A DNA stretch of 64,000 bases from Endomychus coccineus (lineage: Eukaryota; Arthropoda; Insecta; Coleoptera; Endomychidae): assembly GCA_958510875.1 (NCBI GenBank), contig OY294068.1, positions 164,522,388-164,586,387 of the forward strand, written 5' to 3'. This document shows positions 31,465 through 42,784 of this stretch, in pieces. The translations under genes and the position numbers were made by a program. The notes below the pieces were generated by a model. That model ran no database searches. It was not told the DNA's origin and saw only the letters and a list, made by a program, of their open reading frames with translations. How positions within the stretch are numbered: position 1 is the stretch's first letter; each line of letters begins with the position of its first letter.

Positions 31465-32745
31465 AGTCGAGGAAATAAAGCACTAAAATAGGCCACATCT
31501 GGGAAAGTTGGTGCAGTTGGATGGATTGAGATGCGGTTTTCTGCATTCGATTCAGAAAGTGATTTAGAAACTTTGTCCGGTATTTTTGTTTTGCGGAAAA
31601 AATTTGTTGCATTTCTACAGTCAAAAAATGCATTTTTCGAAGTGCACTTTTTGAGGTGAATAAGAAGACGAACTCGAATTGGTTTCTCGGGGGTTTTTGG
31701 GGTCGCTGAACACGAATATGATATTTAAAATATTCCCTGAGGCCCCTTTTCCCCTTGGACCTCCCCGGGGGTATACTAGCGTCCTGACGTCCTGGATATC
31801 GACGAAGTTAATGAAAAAATTATTTTTAATGTTTATCAACTGTTCGAAAGGTGATATGAAGGTTGCTAGTGATGATAACGACATGAAAAAACTCTTCTGC
31901 AATACCTGGTGTACCCTGCGTGCGGATAACGACGTCATCTTCCAGGAATTTGCCAATTTTTCTCCATAAAATGTAATAAATTCTAGCTCTCGGGGGTTTT
32001 CAAAGTTGCCGATCACGAATATGCATGAAAACTGTGAGGGTCACAGTCGTGATCGGCAACTTTGAAAACCCCCGAGAGCTAGAATTTATCACATTTAATT
32101 TAAAAAAAACAAGAAATTCCTAGAAGATGACGTGAATACACAGGGCTCGAGTGTCCCGGAAATATCCCCAGGTAATTTGCAGAACATTGTGAGTGTCACA
32201 GTCGTGATCGGCGACTTTGAAAACCCCCGAGAGCTAGAATTTATTACATTTTATGAAGAAAAATTGGCAAATTTCTAGAAGATGACGTCATTACCCGAAC
32301 GCAGTGTACACCAGGTATTGCAGAAGAGTTTTTTCATGTCGTTATCATCACTAGCAACCTTCATATCACCTTTCGAACAGTTGACAAACATTAAAAATAA
32401 TTTTTTCATTAATTTCGTCGATATCCAGGACGTCAGGATGCTAGTAAACCCTCGAGGTGGTCCAAGGGGAAAGGGGACCTCAGGGAATTTTTTAAATATC
32501 ATATTCATGTTCAGCGACCTCAAAAACCCCCGAGAAACCAATTCGAGTTCGTTTTTTTATTCACCTCAAAAAGTGCACTTAGAAAAATGCATTTTTTGGC
32601 TGTAGAAATGCAACAAATTTTTTCCACAAAACAAAAATACCGGACAAAGTTTCTAAATCACTTTCTGAATCGAATGCAGAAACCGCATCTCAATACATCC
32701 AACTGCGCCAACTTTCCCAGGTTCAATGCTTTATTTCCTCGACTA
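31465..32745. mobile_element. TAGT-family element D, near-complete palindrome
   Basis: TAGTCGAGGAAATAAAGCA at 31465 and its complement ending at 32745 are flanked by TAT (31462-31464, 32746-32748). Arms of ~520 bp are highly similar. The centre (31980-32260) holds three copies of a unit with 'ctcgggggttttcaaagttg' and 'cgatcacga', two of them forming an inner palindrome. 'gtcgctgaacacgaatatga' near 31703 is the family's subterminal motif. There is no gene; facing ORFs of ~100 codons are arm shadows. It lies in intron 1 of the 3D gene. Confidence 0.9.
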
Positions 32746-33089
32746 TATACATTATGTGATTATATAATTCATGTATCTGCTGACTTATTGAAATTCAGAT
32801 TTTGTCAGATGAATATTGGAACTTTATGAATGTAAGGGAGTCGACGTTAATTACTCGGGAATCTATTAGGAATTGAATGATAAATTGTGAATCGATAGAC
32901 CATATCTCTCATAGGAGTAGGGTGGAGAGTTCAAAGGAGACACTTGCCTCGGGCGGCACATTGCTAGAGGCGACTAATTTGAAGAAAAAAAATTCTTATT
33001 GTTACACAAGAAAAGCGAATCACTCTATTTTCCATTTTAATTTGGCTTATATAGGTATAATTTCATGCTCCTAATAAGAATAAGGTGAG

Positions 33090-33400
33090 TGAGAAGATTT
33101 TCTAAATAGTTTGATGACCGCACCTGAAAGTAGTCGAGAACGTCATCTATGAACACAAGATATAGTAAAGGTCTCAGTACAGAGCCTCGGGGCACCCCTA
33201 AATTCATCAACGCTCCCTTCTAGTATTTGACGTTTGCCAATATTTTGGAATGTCGATTTGATATATAAGAATATTATGATATTAGAGCTTGTTTTATTGA
33301 ATTCCTACTTATCAAGCTTGCTCAGTAGAATCTCGTGCGAGACGTAATCAAAACACTTCCTAAGATCTGAAAGTAATTGCAATGAGTTGAGACCAAGCTT
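33090..33400 (-). pseudogene. Non-LTR reverse transcriptase palm fragment
   Basis: The minus strand reads LRKCFDYVSHEILLSKLDK (33390-33330) and RGSVLRPLLYLVFIDDV (~33200-33150), the SKAFD..H..L and PQGS.LGPLLF motifs of a Jockey-like RT, with frame breaks between. 32749-33089 is anonymous. Confidence 0.65.
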
Positions 33401-33499
33401 AAAACACGTTAGAGTGGAATTTTTCATACTTTGACTACACGAAAGGAAAACCTATAATGTTCGAGGAACATCGTGTGAGCCAGCGTTGAAATGTTGTGA

Positions 33500-33871
33500 G
33501 AGGAGATAGGTATTCGAATGTTTCTTGAAGGCTTGGAGGTTATAGGCATACTGACACCCCACTAACTAAAGAGTTCCACAACTTCGTTTGTTCATAGAAA
33601 AATGGAGTCTGTTGGAAGAAGTTGAGCTTGACAATGAAGGGTGACTAGTTTGAGCTCGTCTAGTCCGCCTATTTGGAATTTCTCGTGGTGGAACAACAGA
33701 CGAGATTTGTAATGAACGCCGACCAAGGAAATATCTATAGAAAAGGTAGAGATCTACCACCTTTCTACGATGTTCTAGAGAGGTCAATATACTTGTAAGT
33801 GTGACATCATCAATCACATGATTAGGTCTCTTCTGGATAGAATACAAGAGCTTCAGAGTATATTTGGACAC
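33500..33871 (-). pseudogene. Non-LTR element RT C-terminus, separate copy
   Basis: An open minus frame of 101 codons contains LLYSIQKRPNHVIDDVTLT, SLEHRRKVVDLYLFYRYFLG, VVPPREIPNRRTRRAQTSHP and SNRLHFSMNKRSCGTL. A continuation after a frame change resembles the WNSLP..VFP.SYNLS.FK tail. The order relative to the fragment at 33090-33400 shows that they come from different insertions. Confidence 0.7.
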
Positions 33872-34759
33872 GTCGAAGCTGTGCTTTGTAGATTATGAGG
33901 AGCTCCTGGGATGTAAAGAAGCACTTACATGGAATAGAAAGTTTCCGCAATGGTCCTCACATCAATGTATTGAATGCAGGACTACACCAATGGCGCCTTT
34001 GCTTTTAATCAAGCCTAATTCAAATCCAGCGAAATGACATTTCTCTCCAAAGTTATCTTGCATTTGCTGGGTCATAATATTCTCAACAACCTGGAAAAAT
34101 AAGAGATAGGAGAGACGAATGCTTCCGATTTTCTTATTCTTCTCCCTGTGGAATTACTTCAGCTTCAGTTTCAAACAATCAGGAAATACCTATACCTTAA
34201 CTCAGGTTCACTTGTTTTGAAAGTGAAATAACCAAGTTAGATGACAGGAGGAAACGTTTATTCAGCAGTATAACCGAAATTGGAATCATATATTATATCA
34301 ATTCATTACTATAACAACCACACAGTCCTTACGACAAAAACAACAAATATCATGAATAGTTTTGTCAGCAATGGCATGGAATAATTTTTCGAAAGTATTA
34401 GCAAAAATATAATTTTGTCAAATATGTGTCTCTTCGTTTGTTTTTGTTCATGAGAGACCACATAGTTACGTTTTATTATTAGAATTTTCATAATTTTATC
34501 ATTTGCTTCAATATTATCTGTTTCCAAGGGTAATTCAATTGTACTGCGAAGTTCAAAACATTTCAATTTTGGAGTATCTGTTCTCTAATATTTTAACGTA
34601 GAGTTCGTTAGTTCTAGATCATTTCTCATCTCTCTTTAATTTATTGTTAACCATTTCATGTTCTTGGTTTCTTCCATTTTCGATTTTTCTGGGGAAGATA
34701 ATAATTAAGGATTTTTAGTTTTTTGAAATATCTTAAAGCCGTTATCTACATTGAAATTA
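33872..34759. other. Unannotated intronic stretch
   Basis: A minus ORF of 85 codons at 34309-34566 has no recognisable domain. Nothing else is seen. Confidence 0.35.
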
Positions 34760-35530
34760 AAGTTTCAGCATATCATCCAATAAGATTGTTGTTATTCATT
34801 CCAAAACTTAGGGAAAGGCTCGTACTAGAAAGAATAAATGCTGATTCTAACACTGAAGAATGAATACCTCTGCATACGTTCGGTTACCGTCAAAACTATA
34901 TATAAATACTTTACAATACGACAAACTCATAGTTTGTCATTATAATATTAATCAAGCTCTTGGAAATAAGGAAGTCTTACATAAAATTATCCTTGCTCAT
35001 CACTATAATCTTCTCAATTCCCACTTACGCGACAGAGAATTTAGAACAAAAGTTAATGAACAGGTATCTGACATGAAACCAGTGTAGTCCGGAGTACTGC
35101 AGCGAAGCGACCTAGGTCCCTTACTATATGTACTGTACACAACTGATTTACCAGCAACGAAAATACTACAATGAGTACCTTTGCTGATGACACGGTGATC
35201 TTTCCTGACAATGATGTTCCACAACTAGCATCCAGCATCTTGCACAATCATCTAAACGGAATATAAACTTGGACTGTGCAAGTAAACTTCATATTAAGAA
35301 AAGATCAGTGGCCTTCCTTGTCTTGCAACAACACACACTTACCTCTATTTTCCTGTACAACAGACTTGGGGATGCACTTGGACAACATTAAAGAAAGAAC
35401 GCAAACATATTGACTTGAAAGTTAAGAAAATACATTGGGCAATTGGTAGGAAGTCTAAGTTACCACTTTGAAAATAAGCTCTAAATTATAATACAATTCT
35501 CAAACCAATATATAACTCTGGGAGAAAATA
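34760..35530 (+). pseudogene. Jockey-type reverse transcriptase relic
   Basis: The plus strand encodes (in shifting frames) AYHPIRLLL.FIPKLRERLVLERI, IPLHTFGYRQ, LLNSHLRDREFRTKVNEQ, SGVLQ.S.LGPLLYVLYTTDLP, TFADDTVIF (catalytic ADD) and GQLVGSLSYHFENKL. The motif order is correct for a Jockey RT over ~770 bp. There are many stops, so it is dead. It lies in intron 1 of the 3D gene. Confidence 0.7.
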
Positions 35531-35699
35531 TATTCTTTTCTCAATACTCGTTGAATGTTTTTGGAAAAGATATGTCAAAGTGAAATTGCAATTGACGGTT
35601 TCATAAACATAGTAACATCTAAAAAGAAATTGTCTTTTCAATTGTTTCGTAAAGATTATAGTAGAATTTACGTTTGAAAAGTAAAATGTTTTGTTCCAG

Positions 35700-35830
35700 A
35701 ACTTAATTTGAAATGTACAGGGAAAAGGTATGACAATGTTTCGTTGACGGCCTATTTCCCGGATTACAATGATGAGGATCACGAGAAAGGATACCAGGAC
35801 AAAAAGGGACACAAGCTTAGAACGTTACAG
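35700..35830 (+). CDS. Exon 2 of the 3D-domain gene
   Basis: The acceptor is ttttgttccag|AA at 35699/35700 and the donor CAG|GTATTC at 35830/35831. The 131 bases complete the split codon and add 43 codons: ELNLKCTGKRYDNVSLTAYF, then PDYNDEDHEKGYQDKKG and HKLRTLQ. The text is free of stops only in this phase and ends exactly at a phase-0 junction matching exon 3. Confidence 0.7.
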
Positions 35831-36305
35831 GTATTCACACAATTACTATTACTTAAAATACAAACTCATGGATTTTATGACTCAATAGTTTAGATATGAA
35901 CTATAAAATATAGGTATGGTAAGTTATATATTATGTCATTATTACTTGTCAATGTTTGTCATTTAGTCATGAAATGATACATGCCCGAACAACGTTGCAA
36001 ATTATTCACCGGCCAAACGGTGAAGGCAATCCACTTGAAATTTTGAGACAAACTAGATATGATGTTCGAAATTCGAAGAGGTGACGCAGTTTTTGAATTT
36101 TTTTAGCAGAGCGGTACGTCAAAATACTTGATGCTATTCGCTCTGTTTCTGTGCGAAAACTATTGGCCGATTGTAGAGAGAAATAGAACAACACGAAATT
36201 CGCTGCCGGTTGCATCTGCTGGTGCGGCACAAAAGTTCCACTTATCATCCTTCAGTAATTGATAAATTCCTTAATTTGTTTTCTGAATTGACAATATATT
36301 CATGG
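35831..36305. other. Unannotated intronic stretch
   Basis: No recognisable element up to the PLE fragment at 36310. Confidence 0.4.
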
Positions 36306-36309
36306 ATGT

Positions 36310-36835
36310 GAGGAAAAATGAAAACTCGTTTAGGCAACAACTTTGATAATGTTTCCGATTTCGACAAATCCGGGGTTTATAAAATCGATTGTGACACGTG
36401 CTCAAAATGCTATGTGAACCAAACTAGAAGAAACTCGGTACAAAGAGATTTTATCATATATCTTCAAGGAATGGAAGTTAAATGTAGCTTTCAGACAAAG
36501 CCAAAAGATATCAAACTAATTTTTTTATGCAAAAACTGAATCTAATAAATTTCTGAACTCATGAGCTTATAAGCTAACTTGTGAGGAATGTGAAGCCCTA
36601 TACATTGGTCAAACAGGTAAATCGTTTGAAGTTAGATATGAGGAAATATTTTAAGCCATTTCGATTAAATAAAAGTAATTCAAATGTTTCAAACCCAAGA
36701 ACGTTCTCCTCCACTAGAAAACCTGAATATTTTCCATTCAACAATCTACTTAAGGAGCCAATAGATTCAGGAAATTCCACCCTGTTCACTCTATCAAATT
36801 CCAAATAACACAATCCTCAGAATGTAATTACCGAC
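36310..36835 (+). pseudogene. Two tandem PLE GIY-YIG fragments
   Basis: The first (36318-36539) reads VSDFDKSGVYKIDCDTCSKC, YVNQTRRNSVQR. The second (from ~36570) reads LTCEECEALYIGQTGKSFEV, RYEE then breaks. Both are the opening of a PLE GIY-YIG nuclease, from two different families placed head to tail. No RT part is adjacent. Confidence 0.65.
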
Positions 36836-37011
36836 AGTTTAACCCATTTCCGTTTATTATCTCAATATAATTAACCTTAGTAGCTAGGTGTACCATTATT
36901 TCTTAGAATCGATTCACTTCATTGTAAATTTCATATAAATATTACGATATTTGAGTGTTTTCTCATTGTGTGATTTGATAATGAACTGAGTCCGAAATTG
37001 GAATCAACTTA

Positions 37012-38479
37012 TAGTACAGTCATTTTATGGATTTTTTTGAAATTTGGTACTTTTTTTTCGGACCTCCAATGAAGGAACATGTCTTAATTTATACATATAT
37101 ACGATTTTCCGTGTTTTTCCGGGAAAGAACACTTATATCTTCGAAAATAAGCATTTTAGAAGGAAAAGCTCCCAGCAAAAGTTGTTCAGCATTAAATTTT
37201 ACATAGGAATTGACAATTTTGAATCAAATTTTCATCGAATTTTTCAAGCATTGGATGGGAAAACAAAATATTTTCGAATAAGAACTATATATGAGAAAAA
37301 ATTGCATTTGGCTGGTAAATATGGTATGATAATTTTATATTGGGGTATATATCGTTACTGTAAATGATTATAATTAAGAATTTTCCAATATTCGCTCTAA
37401 TTTTCCGGGTTAGGGAAATTTTCTTTTTTTTTCAATCTTAGTGTATGATATGTCGATTTTTAGGTTTTATAGAGCTCTGATAACGATTTTTCGGTTCATT
37501 TTGTCGTGAAAACGTTTTTTTAGTTAATTTTATCACGAAATTCAATTGTTTTCGTTAGCAATGAATTTGTACGCAAGCGTTTATTCATAACGCCACTTGT
37601 GTTCTGTTATTGTATACGTTAAACGTTATTATAAAATATTTACAGCTGAGCTGTGGTGTATTTCGTGTAAACAATTATTTTATTGATATATTGGATTAAA
37701 AAATGGTTTAAGTGAAAAAAAATTTGATTCTAACAACCTCGTTTTTAATTCTAAATTGTTTAAATTAAAATTTTCGGATATATATTTTCAATGATTTTTC
37801 ACGATCAAACAAAGTAAAAAAACATTTTCAGAACCCTAAAAAATATAAGAATTGATCTTTCATACGCCATAATTAAAAAAAAAAAAAAGTTTTCCATTTT
37901 CCTAATGTACGTTTTCAATGACTTTTCACCACAAAATGAACTGAAAAATCGTTATCAGAGCTCTATAAAACCTAAAAATCGACATATCATACACTAAGAT
38001 TGAAAAAAAAAGAAAATTTGCCTAACCCAGAAAACTAGGACAAATATTGGAAAATTCTTAATTATAATCATTCACAGTAACGATATATATCCCAATATAA
38101 AATTATCATACCATATTTACCAGTCAAATGCAATTTTTTCTCATATATAGTTCTTATTCAAAAATATTTTGTTTTCCCATCTAATGCTTGGAAAATTCGA
38201 TGAAAATTGAATTCAGAATAGTCAATTTCCATGTAAAATTTAATGCTGAACAACTTGTTCGAAACTTTTCGTTCTAAAATGCTTATTTTCGAAGATATAA
38301 GTGTTCTTTCTCGGAAAAACATGGAAAATCGTATATATATATAAATTAAGACATTTTCCTTCATTGAAGGTTTTCAGCCACTATTTTTTTCGTAATCTAC
38401 GGAAAATGTCCAAATTTTTTGTATTTTCAAACCTTAAGTCGGAAAAAAAGTGCGGCCAATCCATAAAATGACTGTACTA
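37012..38479. mobile_element. TAGT-family element K, 1.47-kb palindrome
   Basis: TAGTACAGTCATTTTATGGA at 37012 and its complement ending at 38479 are flanked by TTA (37009-37011, 38480-38482). Arms of ~540 bp mirror each other, including 'tcgaagatataagtgttctt' and 'gatatgtcgatttttaggtt' blocks. The ~370-bp centre is anonymous. There is no subterminal array and no gene; opposed ORFs of 68-107 codons are arm shadows. Confidence 0.88.
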
Positions 38480-38619
38480 TTACTCTTGAATATAGTAACA
38501 TTTAACAAGTAAAATTATTACATTATTCGTAACACGTGCAAGATGATTCTTGAAAATTCTAATAAATCATATAAAAGTTCCTCCGATAACATCAATAATA
38601 GCTGTAAGTCATTGGGAGA

Positions 38620-39684
38620 AAAATACTGTTATTACATGAAAGCAGATAATGGAAATTTCCTCGGAATTATGGTCAAAAATTGATAGGATTATCACATTTC
38701 TATAAATACCTTATTAAATGATCAGGAGATTAGCAGGAAACCGTTATCAAAATGCACTGAAATAGTCAATAATTTATTAAAATCGTATACAGCTGTAATT
38801 CCAGATAATTTAAAATACTTATATTTTCAAATCCCAATCTTCCTCCTTTCAAACATCAATTGTCCTACGTATAACATAACAAAATGGTAAGTGAATGAAT
38901 CTAGTAACTTCCAAGCCTCACCAAGTTTGTCTGTGAGAAATTCTTTGGAACTTATTGCAAACTTGAAATATTCCAAACTTGAACCCGATGATACTCTGCT
39001 TTCATTTGATGTTGTTTCACTATTAACAAATATTCCAATCCCTGTGTCGATAAACATTCTGAAGAAATGGCTTTCAAATATTGATATCCCTGATAAAAAC
39101 TGCACAGAATACGTGATCCTTACATCTTTATGTATAAAGCAAGATTGTTCCACTTTCAACAAAAATTACTATAAACAAACAAGCGAATGTGCAATGGGCA
39201 ATCCGCTCTCTCCTTTTTAGACAAATATTTTTCTAAGCTAACTTGAAACCTCCTTACAATCAAAATTGAATCAGTTTCCAAAAGTTTGGTATAGATATGT
39301 TGACGAAATTTTCGCTATCCCAAGTGAAGATGTTGATTTACAAGTCAATTTGATTTACTAAGATTCATTGTCGAAATAGAAATACGTAATCAGATCCCTT
39401 TCCTTGACATTAACATTATAAAAGATGGTAACTACTTGGATTTATACATATACAGAAAACCCACTCAAACAAATAGGTATATCTCAGCAGATTCAGCTAC
39501 ACCACTTAGATTAACTCCGTTTGATAGTCAAGCTCATAGATTATTGAACGATCCTTTGATCCAGCAAAATTATAACAAAGAAGTTGAGAAAATTCAGCGA
39601 ATTGCGATTAACAATGGTTACCACAAATCTTTATCAATAATTCAATTTCTAAACAAAAAAGGATATTGGAACGTATCCAACTAA
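38620..39684 (+). pseudogene. PLE reverse transcriptase of P5
   Basis: YYMKADNGNFLGIMV (~38630) matches the RT start, followed by INTLLNDQEISRKPL, then DDTLLSFDVVSLLTNIPIP (~39000), SECAMGNPLSPF (~39190) and WYRYVDEIFAIP. The catalytic box at 39296-39307 reads YVDE instead of YVDD, a substitution expected to kill activity. Thumb motifs IPFLDINI and YRKPTQTNRYI extend to 39684. There are several stops and frame changes. Confidence 0.75.
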
Positions 39685-39818
39685 CCAATTAAGAGCTATT
39701 ACTTCCAAATACTTCAATTGAATTCAAAAGTTTCACTTCAGTAATAAATAAAATTCAAAGTTAGTTTTCTAAAATTTTCAATACATCCAGTTTATAGATG
39801 GAAGAACAAGCTAAAAAA

Positions 39819-40787
39819 ATGTACAGTTTTTATTAAATGAAAACGAATAACATGTTTAATGTTCTTTCTTCCCAACAAATAAAAAAGAATAAATTGATAA
39901 TTCTGAACAAGGTCCGTATCCACAGTAGACTGTCTCATATGAATGTGGTCCCAGTTAGCCAGTTACGTACATAGTCAAAGAATAAACCTTATTCTTTGAC
40001 TATGGTCACGTATACACTCCTCTACGCTCGGTTGTTTCCGCGTTCGCTCGTCGCTGGTATGAGAGGAGGAGGAGGCTATCTATCGGTCTCGACCACGGTC
40101 GTACATACAGGTCTGGGGACTCGCATGTTTGACATGGGTCTCTTATGCGTCGCCAAACTCGTAGTCCCTCGCTCAGCCTCTAGCTACCGCTTGGATCCAC
40201 GTGGTAAAACAATTTTTTTCCGGAATCGCAAGCAGTGTAACTAACTATTCTGATATGAAAGAGGAATAGAACTGTTACTCTTGTCAAAATGTATTACTCA
40301 CCTTAAAAATAACTTCCCCTTTTTCGTTATACATGCTCGCACACATAAAAGTCCTCGTTAAAACGATTTCTATCCGGAATCGCAAGCATCTACTTTTTTC
40401 GCATTTCCGCATCTTTCGGCACTTTAAAAACAGAAGTTTCTTGCTTTACACTTTTGTTCCCCGTTTTGCATTTCGGCACAATGCACGGTTTGGTAATTTG
40501 TTTCTTAAAACGCAGGTATTCCTTGTGCTTACAAGTCAACTGACAGTTGTCAGAGAATACTCGTAGACTACTGCGTCACCCGTGACGTCTTTTGGTACTA
40601 CGCGACAGTCGACGCTTAGCGGTCTCAGTTCTCTCATAGGAAACAGCCCCGAGTTTTCAGACCTGTATGTACGACCGTGGTCTCGACCAATCAGACCTGT
40701 TATGAATTCACGTAACGGTTTTCGCGTTACGCATCTCGCGTAACGCTTTCCATCAATTAGGTCCTCCGTAAAAACATATTCAATGTT
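39819..40787. mobile_element. Insertion H inside P5
   Basis: It interrupts the PLE text between its NKLKK and GNTFDE codons. It contains a 15-bp hairpin (catagtcaaagaata...tattctttgactatg, 39971-40008), inverted copies of 'ggtctcgaccacggtcgta' (40083 and ~40665-40690) and two direct copies of 'ccggaatcgcaagca' (~40218, ~40376). 'acaagtcaactgaca' is shared with insertion G. No gene; the class is unknown. Confidence 0.6.
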
Positions 40788-40888
40788 AACACCGTTTAGG
40801 CAACACCTTTGATGAAGCTTCTGATTTCGATAAATCAATTGTGAGTCGTGTTCAAAATGCTATGTGGATCAAACTAGAAGGAACATTT

Positions 40889-41345
40889 GGCCATATAAAG
40901 AAAGAAATGAAACGTGTGGCACTCGGGGACTGTGTGTTTTTATACAATTCGAACCTTCTAATTTCGATAGGCCACGTGAAAATCCCGGAGCCGGAAGCGC
41001 TATCGAGATCTGAACGTTAAAACTTTCGTATAAAATTGTGTTTACAAGTCAACTGACACTTGTCACCATAGATAACTCTACTACCGGTAGTAGAGTTATC
41101 TATGCTTGTCACAGAATACTCTTCATAGAGATCAAGATGATACTCTTTTTTACTCATAATTCGTGAAGATTTTGAAGGGGTAGTGGATGTTTTTCTGCCC
41201 AACTTTTTCCAGTGGCGTAGTGCTATGCAATAGCTTTACCGCGGCAGTCCTCGAGTGCCACACGTTTCATTTTTTTTTCTTGATTCGGTCGCCGCGCTCA
41301 AAGCCCGCGATAAAAGCTATATGCAATAGCTTAATAATTGTGAAA
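40889..41345. mobile_element. Insertion G inside P5
   Basis: It splits the PLE coding text at GTF|..ISAVAEH. Inverted ends 'aatgaaacgtgtggcactcg' occur near 40905 and, inverted, near 41250-41275. A perfect 35-bp palindrome lies at ~41069-41104 (ataactctactaccggtagtagagttat). 'cacgtggcctatcgaaatta' is shared with 54305, and its right part matches the 9010-9060 segment and the palindrome at 10037. Confidence 0.65.
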
Positions 41346-41576
41346 AATCAGCGGTAGCCGAACATATTTTGAATACAGGTCACACCATTGCTCAAAAAAG
41401 CTTATCACTTTTGAAACACAGTACAGAAAAATATCTAGGTAATTTACAAGGAATGTATAAGCGAAGAATCTATTTATTAAATTCCGATTTATCTCCCGTG
41501 TAGGATAATCCATTATTGACATTATTATCCCCAAATATTATTTAAATAGGCACATTTTAATTTATAATTTAGTTTA

Positions 41577-41615
41577 TTCTGATGATGCAAGTACCCCTCG
41601 AAGCCGAAAGGCCCT
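41577..41615 (+). ncRNA. Hammerhead-like motif at the end of P5, degenerate
   Basis: CTGATGA at 41579-41585 and GCCGAAAGGC at ~41603-41612 keep the two conserved core blocks, but stem II is poor. It resembles the better copy at 58838-58876. Confidence 0.45.
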
Positions 41616-41640
41616 CAGTATTTCAATAGTATTTTTAGTA

Positions 41641-42464
41641 GATGAAGGTAATTATTTCTTATCAATAGTGTAAAGTAAAATGTCTTGTTTTTTATATGTT
41701 AAAATAGCATATCACAAAGTAACGAACAGCTTCATTCAAATTCCTAAAGTGTTAAGTCCATGTAAACTTACTTGACTTATTCGAGTTTATAGCTTTGGTG
41801 CTATTCATTTTGTAATTTCACGAATTAGATAATTCAGAATGAGTTTATTGCGTGTACGTAGGTACAAAGTAACAGACAGCATGTTTGGTAATTTTCATAC
41901 TCGTATGAAATATTGTGTGCTATTTTCATTCTCTTCATTGCATATTTTCGTAAGGGTTGCGGGACGCTCCATATTGAAGTAGTCTTCATTGCATATTTTC
42001 GTAAGGGTTGCGGGACGCTCCATATTGAAGTAGTTTATTACAGCAGGAAACGTACTATATTTCTTTCGGTTGTGTATATAACTCCATAAGATATTTTATC
42101 TGTTGCGGGAATACTAACCGAATTTATGTTGCCATTAAAGAAAATTTCACATCGCAATTTCTTGAAGGAACCGAATACGAACCTTGTACCTAACTACTCA
42201 ATATAAAGTTTATAGTTTGCGGAGGAATATCAAATGTCACTTCCGTGATGTATGGAGTTCATCGGAGGATATTCCCTCTCTATGACTGTGTGAGACATAT
42301 TATTCAACGTGCTTTATTTAATAATGAACAACAACATTCTAGGTATCAGCAAAATTTTAACGAATATTTGCATTTCAACATTTTTTATTTTGCTGCATAT
42401 AATTCATGCAGGTTACATGTACAGTGAGCTCAACTAATGTTGCTTCATTTTCGTAGCCAAACTG
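41641..42464. other. Unannotated intronic stretch with a short tandem duplication
   Basis: Apart from the exact 51-bp duplication at 41932-42033, nothing is recognisable. Confidence 0.4.
41932..42033. repeat. Exact 51-bp tandem duplication
   Basis: 'tcttcattgcatattttcg' through 'ctccatattgaagtag' appears twice in a row with a 51-bp period and no difference that I can see. Confidence 0.9.
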
Positions 42465-42784
42465 TTTTGAATGACATAACATTAGTCCGGACATTGTGTT
42501 TCAAAAACTAAACGAACTGAAAAACAAGATTAATGCTGGTCCTGATGAGATACCATCATATTTCTCATAAATGTGTAGCACTTCCTTCGCCTTACCTCTT
42601 TCATATCTATTTAATTTATTTGTTCCATGCTACATTCATCCAGATATTAGGAAGATATCATAGATAATTCCGTTACATATGTTCGGAAACAAGGATGAAG
42701 TAATTAATGATAGACCCATTTAGATTTTATCAGATATAAGCAAAGCTTTTAAGAACTTAATACTTTAAAAAATTCAATTGCTCC

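Larger units (their letters stand above)
38485..41640 (+). mobile_element. Penelope-like element P5, split by two later insertions
   Basis: RT coding (38620-39684) is followed by connector text to 39818, resumes at 40788 (FDEASDFDKS..SKCYVDQTRR), is cut again at 40889 and resumes at 41346 (AEHILNTGHTIAQKSLSLL.. RRIYLLNSDLSP). It ends with a hammerhead-like motif. The pieces are collinear with the compact relic at 58875-59270, which lets the two insertion points be read directly. Confidence 0.75.

Noticed and set aside
31621..32605. Pairs of facing ORFs of 88-131 codons
   Set aside because: Same explanation in the arms of element D; the peptides on opposite arms are the same sequence.
37044..38364. 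ORFs of 107 and 68 codons on opposite strands
   Set aside because: Arm shadows of palindromic element K.
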